Below, one piece after another: positions 11,645 to 28,200 of a stretch of DNA of 64,000 nt (positions are counted from its first letter, which is position 1; each line of letters begins with the position of its first letter). A model generated the notes under the pieces. The model ran no database searches. It saw only the letters and a program-made list of their open reading frames with translations, and had not been told where the DNA came from. A program made the position numbers and the translations under genes. Origin of the DNA: Bugula neritina (taxonomy: Eukaryota > Bryozoa > Gymnolaemata > Cheilostomatida > Bugulidae); assembly GCA_964035545.1 (NCBI GenBank), contig OZ037771.1, forward strand, positions 3,647,128 to 3,711,127. The letters run 5' to 3'.

Positions 11645-12720
11645 TTCCCTTAAACATTTGTATACTAGATATAATATAATATATTATAATGTAATACATT
11701 ATAATAATTATCTTGAAAGTTTGTATTAAATACTTTCTAGTTATAAAAGATTTATTTATTCAACATGTCGGAGATAGTTATAGCCTGACATAGCTCTGAA
11801 ATGCAGTTGTTTTATTTTTTTTAAATTATATATTTTGAACGTTTGTAGGCAAAATGGTGTTATCTCTTAAAGTAACTAACTAAATGATATTCATAAAACA
11901 TAAAATGGTTCTTTTATACATCTTTACCTAAAACTATTATCAAATAGTCTATTATCAATATATATCTTTCAACCCAATTTCATGTTAATGTCATTATTAG
12001 TGAGATTTACTCAAAATTGAATGCTTTAACTCAGAACAAATCAACAATTGTGGTTGCAGCTAATATAATTATTCCAAGCTACACATGGTGCATGACATCT
12101 TCCATCAATATTCATGCAGGTGCTCTTGAATTATTAAATTGTCTCATCTCATAAATACCCCAGCCTAAACTACAGCAAGTGACTTTCAAAGCACAAAGAA
12201 TATTTAGTGACTGCAAAGTTTATTTATTGCATATTCCACAAAAAGAAAATAACATAACAGCTATTGTGAAAGTCCTACTAAAAGTTAAACATTGCCTACT
12301 GACACTTGCACATCTCATACAATCATATTATATTCTATTTTCTTCATTATCAAAAACTGAATTATTGGTAAATTATTTTTAAGCAATACTATAATTTCAG
12401 AACTAGCCATCATTCTGATATCAAATTAATTAAAAATCTTTATTTGCTAGATAACACATATTACCAACTTGGTTCACTGAATTAACAAAACTTTGTTTCA
12501 CTTCACAAAAGTTACAGACCTTTGAGGCCACCTATTAGAAAATTATGCAAATATCATAATCTGTAGGTGTTTGATTAAACAGAAATAACTAAATATTATG
12601 ATAGCAACTGATTTTGACATGATGCAATAGAAAAGATCTACTAATCAACATCACCTGAGAGCAATGTACAACAGTTAGTGCTGCTACCCTATGCTAGGAG
12701 AACCTCCCCTGTTTACTCAA
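11645..12720. other. Convergent intergenic, torsin B to PUDP-like gene
   Basis: It starts with the duplicated torsin 3' flank and ends with the relative of the 3053-3180 repeat (12538-12690). A minus-strand AATAAA (reads 'tttatt' near 12439 on the plus strand) could serve the PUDP-like gene. No gene is seen; the open frame at 12179-12382 has no recognisable domain. Confidence 0.5.
12538..12690. repeat. Second copy of the torsin-flanking repeat
   Basis: It begins 'aaattatgcaaatatcataa', with 'gattaaacagaaataact', 'attatgatagcaactga' and 'gagagcaatgtaca', matching 3053-3180 in order and orientation with moderate divergence. Confidence 0.6.
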
Positions 12721-15700
12721 CTAAGTGTAATCTTGAGGAAGGTCATACGCTGGCAAACCATACTTCTCCGGTACGAAGTCTTCTAGCGAGTTCAGCACTT
12801 CGGCAGCTTTGTCTTTCACCTTGGTTATGTCAAGGTTAACATCAGGAACAAGGATGCAAGGCATACCCGCTGCTACTGCAGCCTCTACACCGTTAGATGC
12901 ATCTTCAAATACCAGAACCTAAAAGCAGTTGTAATGCACTAACATTGTAGCCATAGTAATGGTATACAGTGGAACTCATCAAATATGAGCTCACGTGTTA
13001 CTACCATTTATTTAAATTGAGAAAGCAAAATATGCTACAGTTACAACACACATGCATACATACTATGGATAACCAAAGAACCTTCTATTAGAACTTCATT
13101 GATATAAAAGGAATTGAAAGTATTAATATTCAGTTTGCAAAAGCTCCAGAAAGTTTATAGTCCCCATCCCTGATGGAAAGGAGCTTTTTAAGCAGGCTAA
13201 GAATATTTCATTCATATGACTATGTGACACAGGAGCAATTATGACTGCATGCTCTTCCTAACGTCACCAATGGTCTTTGTCGGGGCTCAAAACTATGACT
13301 TTATAGTCGAACGCATAGAGCATATCTGCTTTGATACATTTAGCACTAGGACATGCTCACTGGACTATACCAATAGTATTGAGAGCATAACTCTGAAATA
13401 ATTTATCAAGAGCAATTAATTTCATTTCATTTTTAAAATGTCTGCACTGGCATACTCTATAAGGCAGCGTACAGTAAATGACAAGCTATAGTCTAACTTC
13501 TTACAAAGTCAAACTAAGACTAGCATTCAAACATGTGAAGTATTGCACGTCAAGAATTCACAGTAAAACGATCTCCAACAAAATAAAATAATAAATATCA
13601 AAACACCAGCAGTCAGTAAGTGAAGCCTTAGCTGTAGTGCTTAGCCTTAGTACCAAGTAAACTCACATTGGAGGGACTTGCAGGGAGAGGTGACAGAAAC
13701 CTCTTGGCACAGACAGTAAAAACATCTGGACACGGTTTGCCCTGTCTTACTTCTGGATCATCACTAGCAAAGACCACGTGGCTAAACAGAGAGAACAACT
13801 CCTTGTGATGAGTAATCTAAAACACAATCAGCAGGGAGATATTTTGGCAATAGGTAATTCTAAACACACGAAACGGTGAAAACAACTTGTTCTGGTTAAT
13901 AGTACAAAATTCAACTCCAAAAAGTAGTTCAAATCATTCTTGTTATTAGCAATGCTTGATCTAAAAACAGGTTTCTTACAAGTTTACAGCTCATGGGAGG
14001 TCATAGGTAAAAATATATGATACAAGAATGTATCACCTAGAGAAACAAATTATTAAGACAATTCTACAAACTTATCACATGTGTGTAGGCTTTATAGCAG
14101 AAGAAAAGGCACTACGGCTACTACCACCAGAAAAAAGGAGAAGAGATGGCACAACTCCCACCTTCAAATTGTACTTCTTTTCACTGGAGCCAGTAGCCAC
14201 TGCAATTGGAACTCCATGAGAATGCAAATGTCTAACCAGCTTCTCCGCCCCTGAATTAACGTAACATTATTTATAGCAACATTATTTATAGCGCATGGAA
14301 GCCGTTGGTTCAGGAGGAAACACATTGTGGTTGAGTTTTAATTTTCAGTGACTGCCTAACTTTCCAGAGGAGATATTTTGGATAAATTTATTGTCTGTGA
14401 AACATAAACTAAAATAATTCCGGAAGAAAATACGTCTAGATGCTGACTATTTTTAGCAAGATGCTCTGAAACAGTTAAAACTTAGTGAGCTCTACTAAAG
14501 CCAAATTATTCTCACATAATCGTAAAAAACCAGCAAATAAAACCGGAAATAAAAATTTGGAAGCTAGTTTAACCAGGCCTAAAATGTATTCGAATACGAG
14601 CTTTGTTCAAATGAACTACATTTAATCTCTAGTAATTAAAAACAAACAAAAAGTCGACTTTCTCCAATTATCACAAACCTGGCAACAACTTAGCCTCAGG
14701 GAAGTATTTAACATATCCTTGGTGAGTCAGGCTGATCACCTCCTCCACTGAAAGTGGCAAGTTGAAGTGATCTATCAGCAACTTTGTTGAATCTACTTCA
14801 GCTGTGCCCATCATCTTTGCCTACAGAAATATTTACATACAAAGACTAAAATTGTCCCATCTAAAGGGTTGTTGTCAAGAGAGAACTTGCAACTAACTAA
14901 GCATAATATAAAAACTTGCTATGAACTTTTTATACACAGGAGAATAAAGCATAGCACACATCATTTAATATTCAACTATTAATCATTTCTGCTAATCTCA
15001 TTCAAATTTTTGAAAATGGCACATTACTCAAGACCCAATTCGAAAAATATTTAGAATAATTTTCACATGTTCATATTAAGTTTGTAGCAATATATTTCCT
15101 TAAACTGACTGTTAGACAAAACTATTCCAAATAAACTAATCTTACCTTGATATCCCAGTTGAATGTGTGACCATACTTCCCACAGAGTTCTGTATATACT
15201 TTGGAATATATACTTTCTGTATCTAAAATCACAGGTAATGCTTAAGTAGGTAAACATGTTGTCACAGCAACGAGCTTAACTTGTTATTCCAATCTGAAAA
15301 AATAGTGTTAATAACTTGTAGAAGTGTAATTAAAATTGAAAACTTGAGAATAAAAACTTAGTTTTTTATAGAGACGTCCATTAATTAACATTAGGCTATA
15401 AAATGTGCTCTTATAATTTTATATAAGCTGTTTTTCATGGCTAAGATGTTATAGCAAGGCTGATAAGAGTCTTTTCAACAGTAAAAATTGTTTCCTTCTT
15501 TAGTAAGCTATCATTAATTAAATTTTCAAAATTGTAATGCTTATCTCCTATACTGTTTCTATTTCCAACTTTTTTACTTACTTAAGATTGTACAAGTAAA
15601 ATGTAGCTTTAGAATATTTACAGAATAATAGTATTAATCACTACATGTCGGTTTTTTCCGCAGCAATAGAGTACTGGAAAATTATTTATTTCATTTTGAT

Positions 15701-16270
15701 AGTTGATTACTCATTTATAAAAGGATAATGCCATTATGTGTATTCCTTAGTTTACTCACCATATCTATGATATTGCCATGAATTAGTTGATTGCAACGCT
15801 ATGAGTATGTGTGGCCATATCACTATCAGTCTATTTGACTCCAACAGTACCTAGCTGACAGAGCTTTTGGAAAATGTTAAACTTTTAGTTCTAAACTAAT
15901 TTTTAGCTACTTTTCAATTTTATATTTTAATTCAGCTAAAGTTCTATTATACTTATAGGAAATCAGAAATTCTTCAGTTACAATAGATATAATTTTTAAA
16001 CTCAAACTCAAACTGCCCAATTATAAATATCATGATCATCAATTATTATAATTAAATTATTATAATTAGAATTATTATATTATAATTATTATTCATAAAG
16101 CACAACTATAAGCATAACTATAAATTAATCATTATAATTAAAAATAATAATATTATTATCATAAGCCTAAGCACTTGAAGTTAAACTGAAACTCAAACTC
16201 GGTTCTCACCTAGCAAGAGCCCGTCACAGTCAAATATGACATGTGTTGTTGAAGGTTTATAAGTGTCCAT
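12721..16270 (-). CDS. PUDP: Pseudouridine-5'-phosphatase-like HAD hydrolase (complete, 238 aa)
   Basis: Six exons on the minus strand, in transcript order: 16270-16210, 15222-15146, 14820-14679, 14250-14162, 13816-13667 and 12918-12721, total 717 nt with matched phases. HAD motif I is [11 protein letters not shown] (nucleophile Asp14, acid/base Asp16), motif II is ATGSS (Thr113), motif III is QGKPCPD (Lys150), and motif IV is VFEDASNG (Glu178-Asp179). The stretch GLLLDTE and the C-terminal [10 protein letters not shown] are typical of PUDP (formerly HDHD1), a soluble enzyme that dephosphorylates pseudouridine 5'-monophosphate; the human protein is 228 aa. The gene converges on torsin copy B. 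Intron 4 (13817-14161) and the small introns look ordinary; intron 5 (12919-13666) contains a SINE-like copy. Substrate assignment is by family resemblance only. Confidence 0.93.
13158..13336 (-). mobile_element. tRNA-derived SINE-like copy in PUDP intron 5
   Basis: Read on the minus strand it holds the body motif 'ggtgacgttaggaagagcat' followed by 'gcagtcataattgctcctgt', the same body found near 24690, 36400, 44600 and 61830. A degenerate tRNA-like head precedes it ('tgctctatgcgttcgactat'). Confidence 0.65.
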
Positions 16271-16779
16271 TTAAATTCAAAACACACTTATAATTACTGC
16301 CTATTGCATTAAACAGACTTTTAGCTTTTTTATCAATGACAATCAAAGTAAATGCACATAAACTTAACATAGAATAAAGAAAGTTACTGTTTTGGTAATA
16401 GTAAAAAGAAACCTTGACACTGTGAATAAAAAAAATCACTTTAGCCGAAGTGGCAAAAGAAAATAGCCCAAAACCTCAAAGGGGGTTTACAATTTAAAGC
16501 ACGGAATATCACCAGAAGCAACACCAAATTAGGAGTTACTATTTTCAGTAGTTATATACTTACCGCGGTTTAAACTTCAAACCATTATAACTCACAACTC
16601 ATGCAGTGCACTCAGTCACTCCCAATCTGGTGCTGCTTCTATCAAACTTTATTCATTAAAAGCAGTCTTAACCCATATTCTCAAAAACTGCTGTAACCTC
16701 GAGGTAGAGGCACGTTGCCCTTACCACTCCTCATTGAGAAGACTTCTGTTACGAGTAAATCACGAAGGTCATCTACTTT
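16271..16779. other. PUDP upstream region
   Basis: About 500 bases between the PUDP start codon and the foldback element. It should contain the PUDP promoter and perhaps 5' UTR, but no TATA box or CpG-rich stretch stands out. Confidence 0.4.
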
Positions 16780-16787
16780 CATTACTA

Positions 16788-17214
16788 CAGTGTGGTATAT
16801 TAAGAGTGTTGACTTTAAACCATGAAAAATCATTATGTCGCTAATGGTACCGCGAGTTTATATAAGTTATAAAGGAAAAATTTTGTCACTTTTGAGATTT
16901 TATTTTTTTTTTTATATTATGTGTCCATTTTTTTTAGTTTTGTTTATTGGTAAAGTTTTTAAACATATTTTCAATACATATAAAATTTTAAAAATAATTA
17001 AAACTTAATCATGCTCGTAAATACAAAGCTATAAAGTTTAAGCTTCGCTGTGATTACAATGTGAATATGAATTGAATAATGCTTGCAATAACCATTTTAC
17101 ACAAAATACGTTACAGTTGCTATAAATGTAAGACTAGTAAATTGGATGCAAATAGGCACGGTAATACTATTTAATTTATGCTATTTTTGAAATTTGTAGT
17201 AAATATTCGGCATG

Positions 17215-17309
<95 letters not shown>

Positions 17310-18522
17310 AATATATTATATATTTTTATATTATATATTGTTATATTATATATATATATATCATATAGGTATATTAATTTTATATATAATATATATATTA
17401 TAATAATATATTATATAATATAATAATATAATATATTATTATATTATATATTATATTATATATATATTATATATATAATATCATATAATATATATTATTA
17501 TATTATATTATTTATAATATATATATATTATAATAATATATTATATATTAATATATATTATATTATATTATATATATAATATATTATACAAGTATAATAA
17601 TATTATATATAATATATATATATATATTATAGTAATATATATATTATAATAATATATTATATATTATTATATTATATATTATATTATATATTATATTATA
17701 TATATATATAATATCATATATAATATATTATTATATTATAATATTATATTATATATTATATTATATATATATATTATATATATATAATAATATCATGTAT
17801 AATATATAATATATATTATTATATTATATATATAATAGTATCATATATAATATATTATTATATTATAATATTATATTATATATTATATTATATATATATA
17901 TTATATATATATAATATCATATAATATATATTATTATATTATATTATTTATAATATATATATATATTATAATAATATATTATATATTAATATATATTATA
18001 TTATAATATATATATAATATATTATACAAGTATAATAATATTATATATAATATATATATATATATTATAATAATATATATATTATAATAATATATTATAT
18101 ATTATTATATTATATTATATATATTATATATATATAATATCATATATAATATATTATGTTATAATATTATATTATATTATATATATATTATATATATATA
18201 ATAATATCATATATAATATATAAAATATATTATTATATTATATATTTTATATATAATAATATCATATATAATATATTATTATATTATAGTATTATATTAT
18301 ATATTATATTATATATATATTATATATATATAATAATATCATATATAATATATAAAATATATTATTATATTATATATTATATATATAATAATATCATATA
18401 TAATATATTATTATATTATATATTAAATTATATACATTATATATATAATGATATTATATATAATATATATATATACATATAATAATATTATATATTATAT
18501 ATATATATAATAATATTATATA

Positions 18523-18559
<37 letters not shown>

Positions 18560-18573
18560 ATAGATATGTATAT

Positions 18574-18659
<86 letters not shown>

Positions 18660-19096
18660 GCCAAATATTTACTACAAAATTCAAAAATAGCATAAATTAA
18701 GTAGTATTACCGTGCCTATTTGCATCCAATTAACTAGTCTTACATTTATAGCAACTGTAACGTATTTTGTGTAAAATGGTTATTGCAAGCATTATTCAAT
18801 TCATATTCACATTGTAATCACAGCGAAGCTTTAACTTTATAGCTTTGTATTTATGTGCGTGATTGAGTTTTAATTTTTCTTTTAATTTTATGTGCATTAA
18901 AAATGTGTTTAAAAACTTTACCAATAAACAAAATTAAAAAAAATGTACACATAAAATAGAAAAAAAATAAAATAACAAAAGTGGCAAAATTTTTCCTTTA
19001 TAACTTATATAAACTCGCGGTACCAATCTCGGCATAATGGCGCCCATATGATTCCGTAAGATTTGCTAATGGCAACACTCTTAATATACCACACTG
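16788..19096. mobile_element. hAT-like foldback (non-autonomous) element with TA-repeat core
   Basis: Both ends carry the inverted sequence CAGTGTGGTATATTAAGAGT, and the 8 bases CATTACTA flank it directly on both sides (16780-16787 and 19097-19104). Long inverted arms of about 370-430 bases (16788-17215 against 18657-19096) include 'ggtaccgcgagtttatataa' and 'taagactagtaaattggatg' or close variants. Inverted ends starting CAGTG and an 8-bp target duplication are typical of hAT transposons. No transposase frame is present: the centre is 1.4 kb of TA-rich repeat. It lies between PUDP and torsin C. Confidence 0.88.
17216..18658. repeat. TA-rich core with internal ~438-bp duplication
   Basis: Mostly (TA)n and TATTATAATAATATA units. 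The marker 'ttatacaagtataataatat' occurs near 17584 and again near 18022 with matching surroundings, so a unit of about 438 bases has duplicated inside the core. The apparent Tyr-Ile frames on both strands are artefacts of TA repeats. Confidence 0.85.
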
Positions 19097-19104
19097 CATT
19101 ACTA

Positions 19105-20335
19105 TAATCTGACCATAACGTCTCACCATGATCATGTTAAAAAATACTCATTATCATTATGGTTATGATAATAGCTGTATAAATGTGAGAATAATTGCAT
19201 AATGATCATAATTTATACTAATTTTAAGAGTTAGTTAGTGACACACTTGGTTAAGTAAGTTACAGTGTCAGTATGAGACAGAGTTTCAGTTTCACGTTCT
19301 CATTCTGATTCAGTTTCACTTTGACTTTCATTTCACTTTCAGCATCACTACAAGTATAACTGTTACTGTATAAGACATGGGTGTGACTATCAGTATGAGT
19401 ATCAATATCAGTCTGTTTTGTAAACTTAAGTGTAACTGACTAACTCAAACTGTAAGTGTAAGCTAAAGCATGGCAATAATTTCAATAAATATAATAAGTA
19501 AATTAAAATAATATTAATTTATTTTTAATTTTAAATATGATCTAAATTATTTTGTTTTGAAACTAAAAGTACATGCATTGTTAACATTTATAGTTATACT
19601 TATAGTGAAACAAGCATAATGAGTCTGATGACGGTATCAATATGAATATAAAATAAACTTAAGTTTTTAAGCATTTCCACGGATATAAAACTTTAATTAT
19701 TGATGGTTTATGATTATTGATTAATCATTAATTATTAATAACAATAATTATAACAATAATTGTAATAACAATACTTTATTAAAAGTGATTAAGTTGTTAT
19801 TGTTATAGTTAATAAATTATTATTAGCATCAATATCACCAAAAGTAACATGGAAATTTAAATAAATTTATTATAATTATATAATCTTTGATTCTGAATTC
19901 ATACTCTGTACTCATAATGATGCTCATAAGCCTACTGATCCCAATCTTATACTCAATTTACAATTTTCACTTTGAGCTCCAGTTTAAGCTTACATGTACT
20001 ATAATACATAAATCACCTCGGAAAAATTAGAACACTCTTCACCTGTGCCTCGTATTAAAAACTGTATTTTTTAATAAGGGAAAAATTAACCTCTGTTTTT
20101 CAGCATATTCATTTTGATGCATACTCTAAGACTTGAAACAATATTAACATTTCTTCAATAAAAAGCCAATATGGATGAACTGTATTTACCTAGTAGTCTT
20201 GCTGTAAGCTGCCAATAATGTTACTCAAATCCTAAATCCTTTTGTCTCATTTAAAACTATCCAATAATTAGTCAAATGGATGTATTTGACGCTAAAATAC
20301 AAATTTGTTACATTGTAGAATACAAGAATGTGAAC
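19105..20335. other. Intergenic upstream of torsin C
   Basis: About 19260-19480 is degenerate simple sequence built from 'cagtatgagtatca'-type words, and about 19480-19900 is AT-rich with 'attattaataacaataatta' runs. Similar simple sequence reappears at 54280-55740. No gene is seen. Confidence 0.5.
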
Positions 20336-23915
<3,580 letters not shown>

Positions 23916-25184
23916 TTGTGCATGTTGGGAATTTTTAGTTTTTTAGTTGATGAGAATCTTGTACGTTGTACCAAAGCATGAAATATGTAAATCTTCAATA
24001 GTTTGATAGCAAAGTGAACAAGTATCATCTGCGACATAAGTCTGATAGGAAAGTTGTATTAAACTTCCTGTAATCACAGTTTAACTCCAGCAACTTGGTA
24101 GGTTTTGATGAACTTATTTGTGTAATGTGTATTTTTGCAAGTATTTATATTTAATCCTGATTTAACAGCTTTTTTAATTATTCTATGTATTGCTATGACC
24201 ACAGATTATGTACTTTACAGAGTTATTAAAATATTCAAGGTAGGATGTTGTAAATTTTATACAAATACAGTAAAGGTCTCTGCTTATTTCATTTTTTGAC
24301 ACGAAAATTTCAAAAAATATTAAATTTTCTAGGGATAAAATGAACCTGTGTACTTTGGGTCAGGGTGGCTGTATTTAGTTGTTAGGCTTTGCTAATCATT
24401 ATGCTAAAACTCGCTACTTTTCTTCAAGTATAACATTTGAATTTAAGTTTAAATAATATAACAGTTGCTGGTTGTACCAACTATACCAGTTTGGATACGC
24501 AATATTTCAATGGTGGCGCTATTAAAGCACTAAGGGTGTGCAACTAGAATCTTTGACCCCATTTGTTTTAGGTTTATACAGTGTTAAACTATTCACAAAT
24601 ATTTCGTATATGAGTTCAATACAACATAAATGGAAGCTGTGTGGTCTAGTGGTTAGAGCATTTTCCTTAGTAAACTCAAGGTCAGTAAAGGCCATTGGTG
24701 ATGTTGGGAAGAGCATTCAGTCATACTTGCTCCTGCGCCACAATAGCAAAAAAAGGCCTTTTGCCTGCCTTAAAAGACTGACAAACCCTTATCATCAGGG
24801 TTTCTTATAGGGATGGTGACTATAAACCCACTAGGGCTTTTTTATAAATGTAACATGAATATAGCGTATCAAGGGTTCTTTAAAATTCGCAATTTCAACT
24901 GTTTATAAAAGAATCAAGTAAAACTGATAACTTGGTAAACATTATATTTTTCTAGCATTTTCTATCCACCGAGTTTCAGTTTTTTGAAGTCACCTGCCAA
25001 TTGTTTACACTGGTATTAACTAAAAAGCAATAAAAATGTGTATTATATATTCATGCCAACAAATCCGATAATCTAAGATTACTGCGATCAATATTTAAAT
25101 AGGGGCTTAGAGTAACACAATGAACTACTAATGTGTGCTAGCAGTGACTAAAACAATGCAGAAATGAAAATTATTTTCATAGCT
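23916..25184. other. Intergenic, torsin C to the mucin gene
   Basis: Torsin C 3' flank with no close AATAAA (ATTAAA variants near 24057 and 24225), then a SINE-like copy at 24632-24835. The rest is AT-rich without a supportable gene; the open frame at 24538-24810 overlaps the SINE copy. Confidence 0.5.
24632..24835 (+). mobile_element. tRNA-derived SINE-like copy, the fullest in the window
   Basis: The head is tRNA-like with an A box TGGTCTAGTGG and 'ttagagcattttccttagta'. The body is 'ggtgatgttgggaagagcat' plus 'tcagtcatacttgctcctgc', and the tail is 'aaccct...atcagggttt' then 'atagggatggtgactataaa'. The same order is seen at 36320-36525 and 44530-44715. Confidence 0.72.
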
Positions 25185-25190
25185 TATAAA
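25185..25190 (+). promoter_or_regulatory. Possible TATA box of the mucin gene
   Basis: TATAAA lies 100 bases upstream of the ATG at 25285, which would put the start site near 25215. If transcription starts before 25214, a 24-codon upstream frame ends in a TGA that overlaps the main ATG (ATGA). Confidence 0.4.
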
Positions 25191-25284
25191 GAGATAAGTT
25201 TCACTCTCACATAATGTCCCTCTGCTCTTTCTTCATTTATCCCATTCTTCATTTCGATGGGAAACCTCCGAGCATAGACACGCT

Positions 25285-28200
25285 ATGAAAAGGTAAGGGG
25301 CATTATTGCTATCTTTCGCAAGATCATTTATATTTAGTAAAAGTTTTAATTACTTTTGTTTCATTATTTGAATAAGAAACAACACGCAAAATATTTTGTA
25401 AAACTTTTTGCGAACTGTGATATATTTAAATATTTTGATTATAATTGAAAATTTTTTTTTCTGTTTTTGAAACTTTTTTATAAGCTTTTAAAAGTAAAAT
25501 TTGTTTTATTTTTGACAGGAAAAGTATTCCTGCAGCATTTGGCTTCTTGCCAACAGCAACTGGCCTCTGTATTGTGCTTTTGATCAGCATTTCTTTGGTA
25601 TCTGGAGGAGGTAGGCGTATCACATATTAACTAGAAGTGTAGATTAGATTATATTATATTTTCATAAGTAGTATTATACATATATGCATCTGTTGCTGAT
25701 AGGTAGACTAAGTTCTTGATTTATAAATTTTTGATTCCAAATAGTTATATAGAAAATTTTATGAAGTGTGAAAACAATTATATACATTATAATGCAATTA
25801 TGTATTGTATTTATTGTAATGATGCTGTGCCATAAACAAATTACATGGTCTTTATTTTATGAAAAAGGGTTGACGAAGTAACTGCAATAAATTATACATT
25901 AAAACTAAATTTGTTTTGATTTATCATAAGCCAAGTTTATTTCACAAACATTTGAAATTAATACACTACTCTTGTTATATGTTTCTTGAAAATAAAATTC
26001 TTTTGAAATTTTTTTAACATGATTATGGTGAAAGCCGTCGTCTCATCATAATTTCCTCCAAGATTTAGAGATCTCAAAGAGAGTATTTTATTTTACTGAT
26101 TTAGTCAACAAACTTTCTAAACTTGGTTTTTTTTAGCACAAAAATTCTTAACAACCAACAATTTTTTGAATTTATTTGCAGTTCCGGACAATGAAGGCAC
26201 TGAATTCATATTTGCGTTTGGCTCAAATTATGATAACAGTGGAGGGACACTAGAGGTCTTTGTGACGACGAGGAAAGCTGGTCCAGTGACCTTCAGCTAC
26301 ACTCAGTATGGAACTACTCGGGTCTGTTTTAACACTCTTGTTTAGAACCTGTGAATAATAATGCAGGTGCAGGGGTATAGAAATTTTAATAACCCAAGTT
26401 TTCGATTTTTTCACTAGTTGTTTGTTTTGGGGTGTGGGCTAAATTCATTTGCTAAATTTCTAATCTAGAAAATAGGCTTTTCTCAATTTCTCTTTTGTTG
26501 AACTTACTTCCTCGAAATTTTCTTTATTAGATATATTTATTTGTAACTAAAAGATTTTAACTCACCATGCACCTTACATCTACAGCACAACCAGCTCTGT
26601 AACTGTTTTTAATTTGGATTCATCAATATTGAAGCATTACTTTTATATTCTTTTAAGTATCTATTCTATAAATTTATGAATTGTTCACATCTATTTTGTG
26701 TCAAGCGACAACAAATTATCTGATTTTTAATAATTCCACTAAATTGTAACTATAATAGTATCATGAGCAATATCTGAAGTTCTTTGTTTTCACTTCCTTG
26801 GTGTAAAATAATAATTATATCCCGTTTTATAAAAAGTCCGCCACAGTATCAGCTGGAGATGTCTTTGAATACCAAGTTTCCAGTGATGAGAGAATGACTC
26901 CCAATACTGGAGCCACGGTTGAATCTAAAGCCCAAATAATCACGGCTGAAGATGAAGTCATTGTCTACGCCAGCAACAAACAGGTAAAAATAATATTTCT
27001 TTATTCCAGCAAAACGTCAAGTAAAATATATTTATATAAATTTACTCTTTCTCTGGTTTGTGCACACTTTGTAAATTATTCAACTTGTGTTTTATTAGTA
27101 TAACTCACAATTCAGACTATGAAGCTTATAAAGTAAATTTGAATTGTAGAGCTGGGAAAGTATTAGCTAGTATTTTAGACTGTTGGCATCTTCACACACA
27201 AATCCTGCAGTAAATATAGTTGTAATTGACAAAAGTCAAATTTGTTGAAATACTGGCAGCAATGGTGCTAGTAAATTCTTATTGAACACTTGGAAATTAT
27301 CTTCTAAAACCTATCAGATAGACATAGCTCTGTTAAATCACAGGTGTTATGAGGCTAAATATAAAACTGTGTCCAATTTCTGATTCAACAGCCATTGGTA
27401 GACAAAGTGACCTTTGCCTTGTTCAGGTGAATTTCATCTCGATTGATGAGGATTGTTTTTATATTAGAGTAAAAGTGCTGACGCATTTCTAGCGCTGCCA
27501 GCTGACATCCTTGGGACGGACTACGTAGTGCCAGGGTGGGAAACAAATATCCAGAGTTACGGTGGCTCAATGGTCTGTAAGTATGATACAAACTTGTGTT
27601 GTGTTACAATATCATTAATTTTGTACTAAATTGTTTTTTTTATTTTACATCACAGAACATTCTTAATGCGTTTTGCATTTTTTAAACCAACCAGGTTTGT
27701 AAGCCTATATTAGGTGCTTCAAAACATGATGCAGCAGAATTAATTTTTTTTTTTATTAGTCTTTTGCATTCTTTTGAAAATATTTAAGTAGTTTCATGGT
27801 TAAATCACTTTTTAGAGGGTTTTAGGCTTTTCTCTGTGCACTGTTTAGAGGTGGCGGTTATGCAGGTTAAACTGGTTACAGTAAATGGTAATCATGGACA
27901 CCATTATAGATATGCCAGCAAGTAAATAACAGTTTCATCACTATTTTAATGTTTAAATTAATTTTAATTTTCTAAGAATTCAAGTTTTTATTGCGTTGAA
28001 AGGTTTTAATACAAAAGCCATTTATTTTGATTACATCAAGCATGCAAGCAGAGTCGAAATAATGTTTATTATATAGTTAAGAAAGTTTGGTCCTTCTTTT
28101 AGATAAAAAATTAATAATCAAAAGTGTTACTTTAGCCATTGGAAATGCCAAACCAAAGTCTTTTAAAAACCAAAAAGTTCAGAAATCAATGAAAAGTCTA

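Noticed and set aside
17212-18693. Tyr-Ile frames over TA tracts here and at 22790-23201 and 30792-31257
   Set aside because: (TA)n is open in several frames on both strands; no domain or splice context supports coding.
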